Assembly: GCF_017377855.1 (NCBI RefSeq)
Contig: NZ_JAFREP010000001.1
Location: 310,001 to 374,000 of the forward strand
Reading direction: 5' to 3'
DNA length: 64,000 bases
From: Acanthopleuribacter pedis
Lineage (GTDB): Bacteria; Acidobacteriota; Holophagae; Acanthopleuribacterales; Acanthopleuribacteraceae
Shown here: positions 25,246-33,720 of the stretch, piece by piece
Layout of the letters: each line of letters starts with the position of its first letter
How positions within the stretch are numbered: position 1 is the stretch's first letter
The notes under the pieces: model-generated
Told to the model about the DNA's origin: nothing
The model's database searches: none
Seen by the model: the letters and a program-made list of their open reading frames with translations, nothing else
Translations under genes and position numbers: made by a program

Positions 25246-27384
25246 TTACTTAGGCAGGGTCTGGTCCCGCATTCCTAATGCGGCCAGATCCCATTCGCGA
25301 TGGCGGGCGATATTCTCGAACTGATGGGCGGGTAGGGGTTCGGTAAATAGGAATCCCTGCACCAAGTCACATTCGCAAGACGAGAAAAAGCCGAGTTGTT
25401 CGACGTTTTCGACACCCTCGCCCACGACATTCAGATCCAACTTATGGGCGAGGTCGGTGATGGCTTGGCAAATGCGGGTGGTGTTTTGGTCGTGTTCGGA
25501 TTTTGCCAAGAAGGCGCGGTCCAGTTTGACCGAGTTTACCGGGAACTGGGTTAACCAATCGAGGGGCGAGGCGCTCCCGCCGAAATGGTCGATCACGAGC
25601 TTGACTTTAAGTTGGGCGATTTGTTTGAAGAATGCCTGGTGGCGGTGGCTGTTGGCGATGCAGTCGGCATCGACCTCAAGGGCCAGATCCTGGGGCGGAA
25701 ATTTTTGTTCATCGAGTACGCCGGCGAGCACGTCGCAGAACTGTTCATCCAAACACTGGCGCGACGACAGATTGATGTTGAGGTTTAGGCGCGGCAATCC
25801 CTGTTCACGCCATTGGTTCACCTGTCCGCATGCCTGACGGACGACCCACATGCCGATGGGTGAGATCAGGCCGCTGGTTTCGGCCAGCTCGAGAAAGGCC
25901 TCGGGTAGCAGGAGCCCGTGTTGGGGGTGTTGCCAGCGCAGCAGCGCTTCAACCGCGACAATGCGGCCGGTTTCGGGATCGATTAGCGGTTGGTAAAATA
26001 CTCGGAACTCATTTTTATCCAGCGCCTTAGGTAGGTCTTTGGCCAGGCTGATGCGCCGGGTCGTGTCGATACTGAGGCGTTTGTTGTAGAAGCGGAAGGT
26101 GTTGTCACTGTAGTCTTTGGCGGCGTACATAGCGGTATCGGCGAACTGGAGCAGTTCCTCGGCGTTGCGCCCGTCGTCGGGATAAACCGAGATGCCGATA
26201 CTGCCGGAGATCGAGACTTCTTCCCCGTCTAGTGCGAAGGGTTCCTTCAACCGCTTGAGGATTTTTTCGGCGACCCGTTCGGCACCGTCACGGTCGCTGA
26301 GGTCGCTCAGGACCGCGATAAATTCATCGCCGCCCAGCCGGGCGACGGTGTCGCTCTCACGCATGCAGCCCTCAAAGCGTCGCGCGGCGATTTGTAGGAG
26401 TTTGTCGCCGCAACGGTGACCCAAAAAATCGTTAACCCATTTGAAACGGTTGAGATCGATAAAAAGGACGGCCAATTTGCCGCCGCGGCGTGCGACCATC
26501 TTGGTTGCCTGGCTGAGGCGGTCAAAAAACAAAACACGGTTGGGAAGGTTGGTGAGCGGGTCGTAGTTGGCACGGCGGAAGTTCTCTTCCTCGACGGTCT
26601 TGCGGGCGGTAATGTCCTTCATGGTGCCGGCGACGGCAAGGCAGCGCCCGTTGGGATCGCTGCTAAGCGCGTGTACCGACACGGCCAGCCACTGGTAGGC
26701 GGGTGGTTCCATTTGGAAACGAATCTCGATTTCGAGTTGGTTCGTGTCGCCGTTGAGCAGTTGTCGCAGTTGGCGAACCAGCCGCGTGCCGTCGGCGGGA
26801 TGGATTCGGCGGCGGAACCACAGCCAAAAAAATTTGAGCTCTGGGATCAAGCCCTTTTCACGGGCAAGGTAATGGCCGCAGTTGGGACAAATAAAACCGC
26901 GGCTGAGGTCGGTTGCCAATTCGAAAAAACCGGTACCGCCGGCACGGAGTGCGGTGGCAAAACGGAGTTCCCGTTTTGAGAGCGGCACAAACTTTTGTGA
27001 GCGGTGTTTTGCGATCAGACGCAGTTCCATGCGCAATAGGTTCAAGTAGGCGAAGGCGTCGTCTTTGACCAGGTAGCTGCCTTTGGTTTGGGTTAAAACA
27101 TGCTCCAGGTGATCGCGTTGGCCGGGGGTGCTCAGGTAAAAAAGGCGGGCCCAGACCTGGCGTTCGGCCACGGCAAGGTAAGGTGCACCGACGGTGACGT
27201 CCAGGAGCATGACATCGTAAATTGGCCGGAGGGTGTGGGCTTCCAACGATGCCGCGGGCACGACATCGAAATGGACGCGGAAGGGGAGGAGGTCGGCGGC
27301 GATTTGGTCGATGGCGGCGACCATGGCGTTCCGGTGGACCGGTTGATGCTCGCAGAGCAGAACGTTGATGGTGTTTTCTTCCAT
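25246..27384 (-). CDS. PAS-GGDEF-EAL c-di-GMP signalling protein with altered EAL site
   Basis: 712-residue cytoplasmic protein with no membrane helices. Residues 1-125 resemble a receiver domain (LLCEHQP, Asp62 in MLLDVTVG). A PAS-like domain runs about 135-265. The GGDEF domain (about 270-440) has an intact GGDEF at 351-355 and the inhibitory site RESD at 342-345, so it can probably make c-di-GMP. The EAL domain (about 455-700) keeps EAL (479-481) and EGVEN, but the usual DDFG is DHFG (His600) and the following loop is GGSASP, so phosphodiesterase activity may be lost. The ATG at 27384 is preceded by GAAGG; the frame runs 67 codons further upstream without coding character. Confidence 0.9.
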   Translation of the reverse strand: MEENTINVLLCEHQPVHRNAMVAAIDQIAADLLPFRVHFDVVPAASLEAHTLRPIYDVMLLDVTVGAPYLAVAERQVWARLFYLSTPGQRDHLEHVLTQTKGSYLVKDDAFAYLNLLRMELRLIAKHRSQKFVPLSKRELRFATALRAGGTGFFELATDLSRGFICPNCGHYLAREKGLIPELKFFWLWFRRRIHPADGTRLVRQLRQLLNGDTNQLEIEIRFQMEPPAYQWLAVSVHALSSDPNGRCLAVAGTMKDITARKTVEEENFRRANYDPLTNLPNRVLFFDRLSQATKMVARRGGKLAVLFIDLNRFKWVNDFLGHRCGDKLLQIAARRFEGCMRESDTVARLGGDEFIAVLSDLSDRDGAERVAEKILKRLKEPFALDGEEVSISGSIGISVYPDDGRNAEELLQFADTAMYAAKDYSDNTFRFYNKRLSIDTTRRISLAKDLPKALDKNEFRVFYQPLIDPETGRIVAVEALLRWQHPQHGLLLPEAFLELAETSGLISPIGMWVVRQACGQVNQWREQGLPRLNLNINLSSRQCLDEQFCDVLAGVLDEQKFPPQDLALEVDADCIANSHRHQAFFKQIAQLKVKLVIDHFGGSASPLDWLTQFPVNSVKLDRAFLAKSEHDQNTTRICQAITDLAHKLDLNVVGEGVENVEQLGFFSSCECDLVQGFLFTEPLPAHQFENIARHREWDLAALGMRDQTLPK

Positions 27385-28102
27385 AAGCGATACCTTCGAA
27401 GCACAAGCCGTGCAAGCAACTGCTGAGCCCATGGTTGGCCGCGGCGGGGGATCGCAAAACGGCGGGAACCAATTGCCGAAGGGGCAATGAGCAAGCGACC
27501 CCGAGGGAGACGGTCGGTTGGCGTGGTCCCGGGGCTTAACTAAGGATGATTGGGTGCACACTTCGACCTGGGGTGTCTGGTACACCGAGTTTCCTAAGGT
27601 GGCTCATGGCAAAAGTGCAAAAATGCTTCGATGTGAAGCTGCATCCATAACGGCAATCAAAAGGCAAGGACATTAAGTTGATGGGCAAGTTGGGCAAACT
27701 TCGAGGGGTGACTAGAATATATAGCAAAATAATCAAGGGTTGTGTGTAAATTGTGAATCGCCCGGCAAAGGCGGTGATCTGGTTGTATTTTCGTGTTTTT
27801 AGTTTTTTTTGCGGGTGTTTAATTTAGTTTGATTCTTTTGCGTGTGCGGATTCTTCTCATTGGTATTTTTGATGGTGGGATAATCCTTTGTTTGATGAAG
27901 ATAACACAAAGAATTTCCGTGGCTCGATCATTGTTTTTCCCATTAAGGGTCATCGTCATTGCGGCGATGGCTTGGGTGCCCGGCTTCCTGAGTATTTGTC
28001 CTGGACAAGCCCCCGCCGCCACAAGGGTGTCGATCAATACTTGGTTTCTCGCGTGATGTGCCGATACGTATCCGCAAAGATTCTTTCCCGAGGGGAGCCC
28101 CG
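27385..28102. other. Divergent, partly AT-rich intergenic region
   Basis: About 720 bases separating the GGDEF/EAL gene and the phosphoesterase gene. Frames exist on both strands but none has both a ribosome site and plausible composition. An AT-rich stretch at 27700-27830 probably contains promoters, but I cannot name a clear one. Confidence 0.5.
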
Positions 28103-29665
28103 ATGGCCCGCCAATTCTCGTTACCACCCCATCAAAGCAACTACCGGCGTACGGTTGTTTTGGGCGATCTCCACGGCGATCTGGATGTGATGCTGCGGAG
28201 TCTTGCCGCCAAAAACATCCTGCGCTTCGACGGCTCCCTCGGTTCGGTCCTGACCTTGATTCGCCAAAATATGGATGCCGCGTGGGTGCCTGAATTCGAG
28301 GCAATGGTCGTTCCCCAAACGCCGCGTATCCAGCTGATCCTGTTGGGGGATTTGCTGGATCGCTACCACCACGGCTACCACCTGATCCAGTTCCTCAAAC
28401 ACATTCGCTGGCGACGGTTCGGCATTGATTTTGTCTGCCTGATGGGGAACCACGACCTTCACAACCTCCAGTTCTTCACCAATCCCTTCGCCGTTTTCCA
28501 AATGTACAAGGAATCCGAACATCTCCAAATGGATGTGATGGACTTCATCGGTCGCATGGGCCTCATTCAAAGCATGGTCAGTTTCCTCGACCTTCACCGC
28601 GAGGAATTGGTGACCCTGCAACAGCAGTTCTACCGCGAGGGCCGTTTGGCTTTTCCGCTGGGAACCGGCAGCGAGGCTCACTTTTCCTACGGCTGCGATC
28701 TCTCGGTGCTCGCGCGCGAGACCTACGAATCCTGGGAGGATGTCTGGAATACCCTCGGCGAGGTGGCCGCGGCGCGTGGGTTTTCTTTTGAAGAACGCGG
28801 TAGTTGGCAGCAAACCCTTGCCGATTTCAGCCGACAACTCAGCCACAGTTTGTTTGGCGTCGACGGTTGGAATGTGTGGGACCTGTTGCCGCCCTGGCTG
28901 GAAACTTGTGGAAACCAAGATGGTTACGATCCGAGGTTGCGTTTTGCCAACGCGGTGGTGGCGTGCGACGACGGCCTGCAGCCCCGGCGTTTTATGCTGC
29001 TGGACTGGCGCATCATCGCCATGGTCTGGCGGCAACACTACGGTGATTTTTTCCGGGGCTTGTCCGTGATGTACTTGGAAGGCAACACCCTGTTTGTTCA
29101 CGGCGGCCTTTCACCCCAAACCCTCTTGGATCAATTTGGTTTCGGGGTTTTGCACAATTTGGTGGCGCAGCAGTTTCACAGCTCCGAGGACCCGCGCCGA
29201 TTTGGGTTGGTGCGCGCGGTGGCGCGGCTCAATCGCTTGAGCCGGCAGGTCATCGACAACGCGCTGGGTGACGTGACCTTTCGCTCGAACAGCGGCAGCG
29301 AACTAATTGACGGGATCGGCAGCCGCCGCGGCGGGCGGGCCGGCTTCACCCAATTTGGCGGTCCTTTTTGGGCCGATTTTGATTTCGTGAACCAAATGAC
29401 CCATCAAAACGATCAAATCCGCGGTTTATACCGAGCCTTCGTCCAAGCGGTCGGCCTTCGTCGCGTGATCTGCGGACATACGCGTTTCGAGGAGCCAGGA
29501 AAACCTGAGTTACGCTATCTGCGGCTCAAGGTGATGCGTGGCATCGGGCTCGACTACATCTGCGTCGACAACAGTTGTTCACGCGGTTACCGCTTGGAAT
29601 CGGTGCTCAACGGCATCGAGATCGACGAATTGGGTGAAATCACCGACCCCGGCGAAATGCGTTAG
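28103..29665 (+). CDS. Large calcineurin-like metallophosphoesterase
   Basis: 520-residue phosphoesterase of the PPP/calcineurin superfamily. Metal motifs are in order: GDLHGD (21-26), GDLLDR (82-87), GNHD (115-118), then VHGG in the middle (about 330) and CGHT near the end (about 455). The long insertions between GNHD and VHGG are unusual; a typical PPP catalytic core is nearer 300 residues. It could act on phosphoproteins or on a small phosphorylated metabolite; the sequence does not decide. GAGGGGAG precedes the ATG at 28103. It is monocistronic and cytoplasmic. Confidence 0.85.
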   Translation: MARQFSLPPHQSNYRRTVVLGDLHGDLDVMLRSLAAKNILRFDGSLGSVLTLIRQNMDAAWVPEFEAMVVPQTPRIQLILLGDLLDRYHHGYHLIQFLKHIRWRRFGIDFVCLMGNHDLHNLQFFTNPFAVFQMYKESEHLQMDVMDFIGRMGLIQSMVSFLDLHREELVTLQQQFYREGRLAFPLGTGSEAHFSYGCDLSVLARETYESWEDVWNTLGEVAAARGFSFEERGSWQQTLADFSRQLSHSLFGVDGWNVWDLLPPWLETCGNQDGYDPRLRFANAVVACDDGLQPRRFMLLDWRIIAMVWRQHYGDFFRGLSVMYLEGNTLFVHGGLSPQTLLDQFGFGVLHNLVAQQFHSSEDPRRFGLVRAVARLNRLSRQVIDNALGDVTFRSNSGSELIDGIGSRRGGRAGFTQFGGPFWADFDFVNQMTHQNDQIRGLYRAFVQAVGLRRVICGHTRFEEPGKPELRYLRLKVMRGIGLDYICVDNSCSRGYRLESVLNGIEIDELGEITDPGEMR

Positions 29666-29865
29666 CCCGATCACCTTGGTCAAGGCATGGGCTACCCATT
29701 TCGCTTTTCGCTCATGTCGGTGACGGGTTTGCAGAGGAAATGGACGTTCAAGCGGCCGAGTCTTTTCTGAGAATCGCGAAGCAACGGCAATCAGTGGTCG
29801 ATCATTGTGCGTTAATTGGGTACCCGTTGAAAAACTCGGTTCTAGCAAGCACTGTTTTACGTTTG

Positions 29866-30043
29866 AACCTAAGAAGCGCTAAAGCGTTGGGTTTTCGCTA
29901 AAAATTGGGATCAAAACGGATTGGGGGAATCGGGCCGGGGGCGCGCACGACGCGCACCCATTGGGTGCGGTAAGCATGTTCACGGGCCGTTGCAGCCCAG
30001 AGATTTGGCGAAAGTCACCGCGAGTTATCGCGCTTCATAGGTT
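29866..30043. repeat. Dispersed palindromic element, copy 2
   Basis: 178 bp, same orientation as copy 1. It starts AACCTAAGAAGCGCTAAAGC and ends TTATCGCGCTTCATAGGTT. The left half is more diverged than the right. The central part keeps CGCACCC-N3-GGGTGCG and GGCCGTTGCAGCCCAGAG. Confidence 0.85.
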
Positions 30044-30600
30044 GAAGGCTAAACGTTTATTAAGCAACTCGGTATGAGTCTCCAGGGAAGCTATTTTAAT
30101 ACAGGTGTTTACGGGAGGGCGAGCGCCGCAAAGTTCCTTCCCTGACGGTGCAGCGTTTATTGATTAACTGTGATGCAATTCAGGGGGCACATGAAACGGA
30201 ATGCTTCACCTCAAATGGTTCTGGTGAACAAAGCCAGGTTCTTTATCGCCAGAATGTTGCCGACGGGTTTATTCGAATGTTTATTAACGGAAAACCTTGG
30301 ATTCATATGAATCACTTTTATGATGCCGGCCCCGATACACGCGTATGTTTATGGAAGCGGCTCCCCCCGACCGGCAACAGGTTTAGCGCGTCAGCAACGG
30401 CCTCAAGAAACGCTCCAAGAAAAAATCGGGGCTTCCCAACCGAGCAAGTTGGCTGGGTCCCTTTCATTTTTTCTCTCCGCTTGCGCTGGATTGGGTGGCT
30501 CCGGCCTCTTGGACTCCTGATGTTTGAAAAGCGCGGCAACAGTGGCAGCGGAAATCAGGTAATTCGAGAAGCTGCTCGCCTTTCTTTGGCGACATTGTGA

Positions 30601-30775
30601 AACCTAAGAAGCGCGATAATTCGCGGTGATTTTAGCTAAACCTCTGGGCTGCAACGGCCTGTAAATATGCTCACCGCACCCAGCGGGTGCGGTCGGGTGC
30701 GACCTCGGTTTGTTTTTCCAAGCCATTTCGCTCCAGATTTTTAGCCAAAATCCGACGCTTCAGCGCCTTTTAGGT
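30601..30775. repeat. Dispersed palindromic element, copy 3
   Basis: 175 bp, opposite orientation to copies 1, 2 and 4. It starts AACCTAAGAAGCGCGATAAT, keeps CCGCACCCAGCGGGTGCGG in the centre, and ends GCGCCTTTTAGGT. With copy 2 it forms an inverted pair around 557 bases. Confidence 0.85.
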
Positions 30776-30860
30776 AAAAACCAAATGCCGGCAATCATGA
30801 CCACGCGATTGCGAGCCCATCTTTGTGATCAGTGATTAGCGCGGAAATTCGGTGTTCTTG

Positions 30861-31869
30861 TTAATTTTCGAAGGTGCCGAATTTAGGCTTGCAATAGTAA
30901 ACTCCCAAGTGTTCAACGTCTTCTCGGTTTAAATCTCCAAAGACAAAGAGATCATCTTTAAATCCCATCAATGGTAAACCGACTTCGAGCGCTGTAAGCG
31001 TTTTTTTAGATTTTCTATCGGAAACCACGTAGAAACGATACCGATCTGTCTCCATGTGGCGCCTTGACCATGATGTGATGAAGAAGTGTTTATGGATAAA
31101 AATGTCGAAGAGTTGTGTGTGGCTCTTTGTGCATGGGTGATCGCTTTGCCGGCACTTCTTCTTCATTCGTCTCTTCAAGCCGGTGGTGGATGATTGTCAA
31201 CTTGGGATGTCGTACCTCAAATTCATCGACCTTCATTCCACTTGTATCAAAGATAGAAAATCGGTTCCCGAGGGCATGTGCCATTACCAATTCATGCTGA
31301 TTGATGACTGCGCCCTGTACAAACGAATAATACGTTGGCCCTGTGATTTTTTGAATCTTCTCAATGACAAGTCCTTGTGTGTCAATAAGAAAACCTTGAT
31401 AAGGTTCGCCTTTATACTGTCCTGATCCAACCAGGTATAATAGAGTTTTTCCGTCTGCTTCTACTACATGAAAGCTTGAAGGCACTGGCAGGTGGTTAAT
31501 CTTGATTGTGTTGATAAGTGTGTCGTCCTTGAAGACGTGAAAAAGGTGACGAAATTGGTCGAGTATATAAACATGTCCCTTTGAATCTGTTTTCGCCATG
31601 GACGGACGACCAAACTCACCTGGGCCTTGCCCTTTTCCCCCTACTTGGTTGATCACTTTTCCGGTGTTATCAAACTCCACGATGGTTTTATCAAAGGAAT
31701 CGATAGCGAAAAGACGGTCATGATCATACACAATATAGCTTGGAATAAGTGGGCTTCCGTCTTCAGTCTTGAAAGATTGAAAATCTACAATCTCAAAGTG
31801 TTTCTCGAGTTGCTCTATGGAGCTCGGATTTTGAAGGACACACAAAGAGAGCATGTAAAAAAGTATCAT
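30861..31869 (-). pseudogene. Frameshifted 6-bladed beta-propeller protein
   Basis: An exported NHL/6-bladed propeller-like protein. The first frame (31869 to about 31150) has a short signal peptide (MILFYMLSLCVL) and propeller blades such as IDSFDKTIVEFDNTGKVINQ and FGRPSMAKTDSKGHVYILD. It then ends at 31090 in another frame, while the frame ending at 30861 carries what looks like the last blade (ETDRYRFYVVSDRKSKK, LPLMGFKDDLFVFGDL). A single-base indel between about 31100 and 31170 would join them. GAGG lies 5 nt before the ATG at 31869. It could be decay, a sequencing error or a programmed shift. It lies between palindromic elements 3 and 4 in AT-rich DNA. Confidence 0.6.
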
Positions 31870-32367
31870 AAGAGCCTCGTAAGTAGGGTGCCGTGGGTGT
31901 AGCATTTTCTTATTATGTCACGTTCTGAAGGCGCGCCGAGCCTGTCGGCGCGCTCAGTCCGCGGAGGCTAAGATTGGTTACCTAATCAGAGCATTTAATC
32001 TAAGAAGCTCTGAGGTGAGGGATTTTGGCTAAAGATCTGGAGCGAAATGGTTTGGAAAAAGCGGGCCGGGGTCGCGCACGACCGCACCCGTTGGGTGCGG
32101 TGAGCATTTTTACAGGCCGTTGCAGCTCAGAGGTTTAGCCAAAATCGCCGCGGGTATTTCCCTTTTCCATGAAAATCATAAGCCGTCAGCTCGCTGAAGT
32201 AAACCATCGGATATATCGTAAAAATGCCTTGTTTAGTAAATGCATGACATGAATCACAAAAAGTCTTGAATTCTGTGCACGGTGCTTTTGGATTTGTTGC
32301 CAAACAGCCCCGAAGGAAACTGTGTTGCCAACCGATTAAAGGAAACAACCAGCAAACAAGCCAGTGA
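31870..32367. other. Intergenic region with palindromic element copy 4
   Basis: About 500 bases without a gene. It holds element copy 4 and ends where the open frame of the truncated phage-type gene begins. Confidence 0.5.
31997..32155. repeat. Dispersed palindromic element, copy 4 (right end degraded)
   Basis: About 159 bp, same orientation as copies 1 and 2. It starts AATCTAAGAAGCTCTGAGG and keeps GATTTTGGCTAAAGATCTGG, CCGCACCCGTTGGGTGCGG and GAGGTTTAGCCAAAATCGCC. The right inverted end is not recognisable, as if truncated by the neighbouring phage-type remnant. Confidence 0.8.
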
Positions 32368-33486
32368 CTTAGAACTGCCACGCCTATCGCCCCTCGGGCA
32401 GCGGTAACCCCGCATTTCCTTCGCCGAATAGCCACCGGCTTAGTTTGGTATGCCCGGGTTCGCACGGTTCGCCGCGATCCCCTCGCGCAAACGTTTAGTT
32501 TCCCGCAAAGCCAGGTGGTAAGCGCGGTTGGCGTGTTCTTCGCCGAAAAAGATGAAGCGATCCCGGTAACCGTCCAGATTCGTGGGGTTACGGTCGGCCT
32601 ACCTAATGACAGGGTTCTGGCTGAAAAGGTGGTTGCACCATCCGAGATTCGCACCAATCAGGAAACGAAAGTCGTTTTTGACGATCCGTTCCTTGCGGCG
32701 GCCGCGACAAGTTACGCGGTTGTCTTGTTGACGAATAGCAACGCGTACCGCGTCCAGATCGCCACCCTAGGTCAAACCGGCCAAAACGGGTTGATCACAA
32801 GCCAAACCTACAACACCGGCGTGTTGCTCGAATCCAGCAACGCGGAGACCTGGACGCCGTTAAACGCGTCTGACCTGAGATGTCGAATTTACGGCTATCA
32901 ATTCGAATCCTCTGGCGTCATTCAGTTTCGTTCGGTGGAAAATGCGCAATTCAATGAAATCAATATTGACGAGTATTCGGCGATTCCCGACGGCTCGCAA
33001 ATTATCTGGACACATTCTATAGATAACGGCCAAAGCTGGGGTGCGTTGATTCCGGCGGAAGGTGAACGCCTTCCAGCTTTGGCCAATGATGTTTTGATTC
33101 GGGTCCGGTTCTCGGGATCGAAACCTAATGAAACGCCGGCTTTGAAATTCGGCGACGTCAACCTGATCGGCTATTTGGATCAGGAAACTGGCGTGTACGT
33201 GACGCGCGAGCATGCTGTTAGCCAGAGCGTTTCAACGGCGAAAATCTATGTGGAAATGAACATCCCCAGTGGAACCACGGTTCGTTGGTACGGTATGAAT
33301 GATGGTGAGCGGTGGGAAGAGATGACCTTGGTAGAAACGAAGCCTGTTGATCATCTTTGGACGGAATACACGTTAAGTTGTGATTTTCAGAGTTCTGCCG
33401 GCCGCGAGGTGCGGTTTAAGGCGGAATTCGAAGGTAGTTCGCTGGTTAAGGCGAGGGTTCATCGGTTAGGGGCGACGTTTTCTTGA
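32368..33486 (+). pseudogene. 5'-truncated phage virion-type gene (DUF4815-like C-terminal part)
   Basis: An open frame from after a stop at 32365 to 33486, with no convincing start and no ribosome site at its first GTG. It reads RRDPLAQTFSF, then SAVGVFFAEKDEAIPVTVQI, DDPF, YAVVLLTNSNAYRVQIATLG and SSNAETWTPLNASDLRCRIY. DPLAQTF followed by this beta-rich pattern is characteristic of large phage tail or baseplate-associated proteins (DUF4815 type) that are normally much longer. The N-terminal part is missing, and element copy 4 lies about 200 bases upstream. I read it as a prophage remnant; it could also be expressed from the GTG near 32515. Confidence 0.5.
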
Positions 33487-33489
33487 TGT

Positions 33490-33720
33490 CTAGGGATCGC
33501 CATCGGGTTTATCTGTTAGAGGTCCAGGGTCGGGGTTTCCACCAACATCACCCGAGGTAGATGTTTGCTGGCTTGAAAGGAAAAGACTTTCTGAGGAGAA
33601 GGTAACTGAGTCCACCTGTTCAGGACTGACATCAACCGTTTCTGTGTCGGGGGGATTGTTTTGGGTTGCACTTGAATATAGGTTCACTCCACTCAGGGGT
33701 GAATACCCATCGATTCTCAT
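33490..33720 (-). CDS. Small disordered protein following the TPR membrane protein
   Basis: 76 residues (MRIDGYSPLSGVNLYSSATQ at the start), rich in Ser, Thr, Asp and Pro, with no helix, signal or cysteine. Its start overlaps the stop of the upstream TPR gene (TGATG), with AGGAGG about 5 nt before the ATG at 33720, so it is almost certainly translated by coupling. I do not recognise it. The start also resembles nothing secreted. It probably works with the upstream membrane protein. Confidence 0.6.
   Translation of the reverse strand: MRIDGYSPLSGVNLYSSATQNNPPDTETVDVSPEQVDSVTFSSESLFLSSQQTSTSGDVGGNPDPGPLTDKPDGDP

Larger units (their letters stand above)
29666..30860. other. Gene-poor stretch with two inverted palindromic elements
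   Basis: About 1.2 kb with no supported gene. It contains element copies 2 (29866-30043) and 3 (30601-30775) in opposite orientation. The 557 bases between them hold one 150-codon frame without a ribosome site, which I do not accept as a gene. Confidence 0.6.

Noticed and set aside
27829..28190. Short overlapping plus-strand frames upstream of the phosphoesterase
   Set aside because: One resembles a signal peptide but stops after about 75 codons, and the overlapping frame has no ribosome site and unlikely composition.
30148..30600. A 150-codon plus-strand open frame between element copies 2 and 3
   Set aside because: It starts with GTG without a ribosome site, its composition is not protein-like, and its stop merely abuts element copy 3.
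32127..32657. A 176-codon minus-strand frame over element copy 4 and the phage-type remnant
   Set aside because: It crosses a repeat element and is antisense to a frame with clear phage-type motifs.
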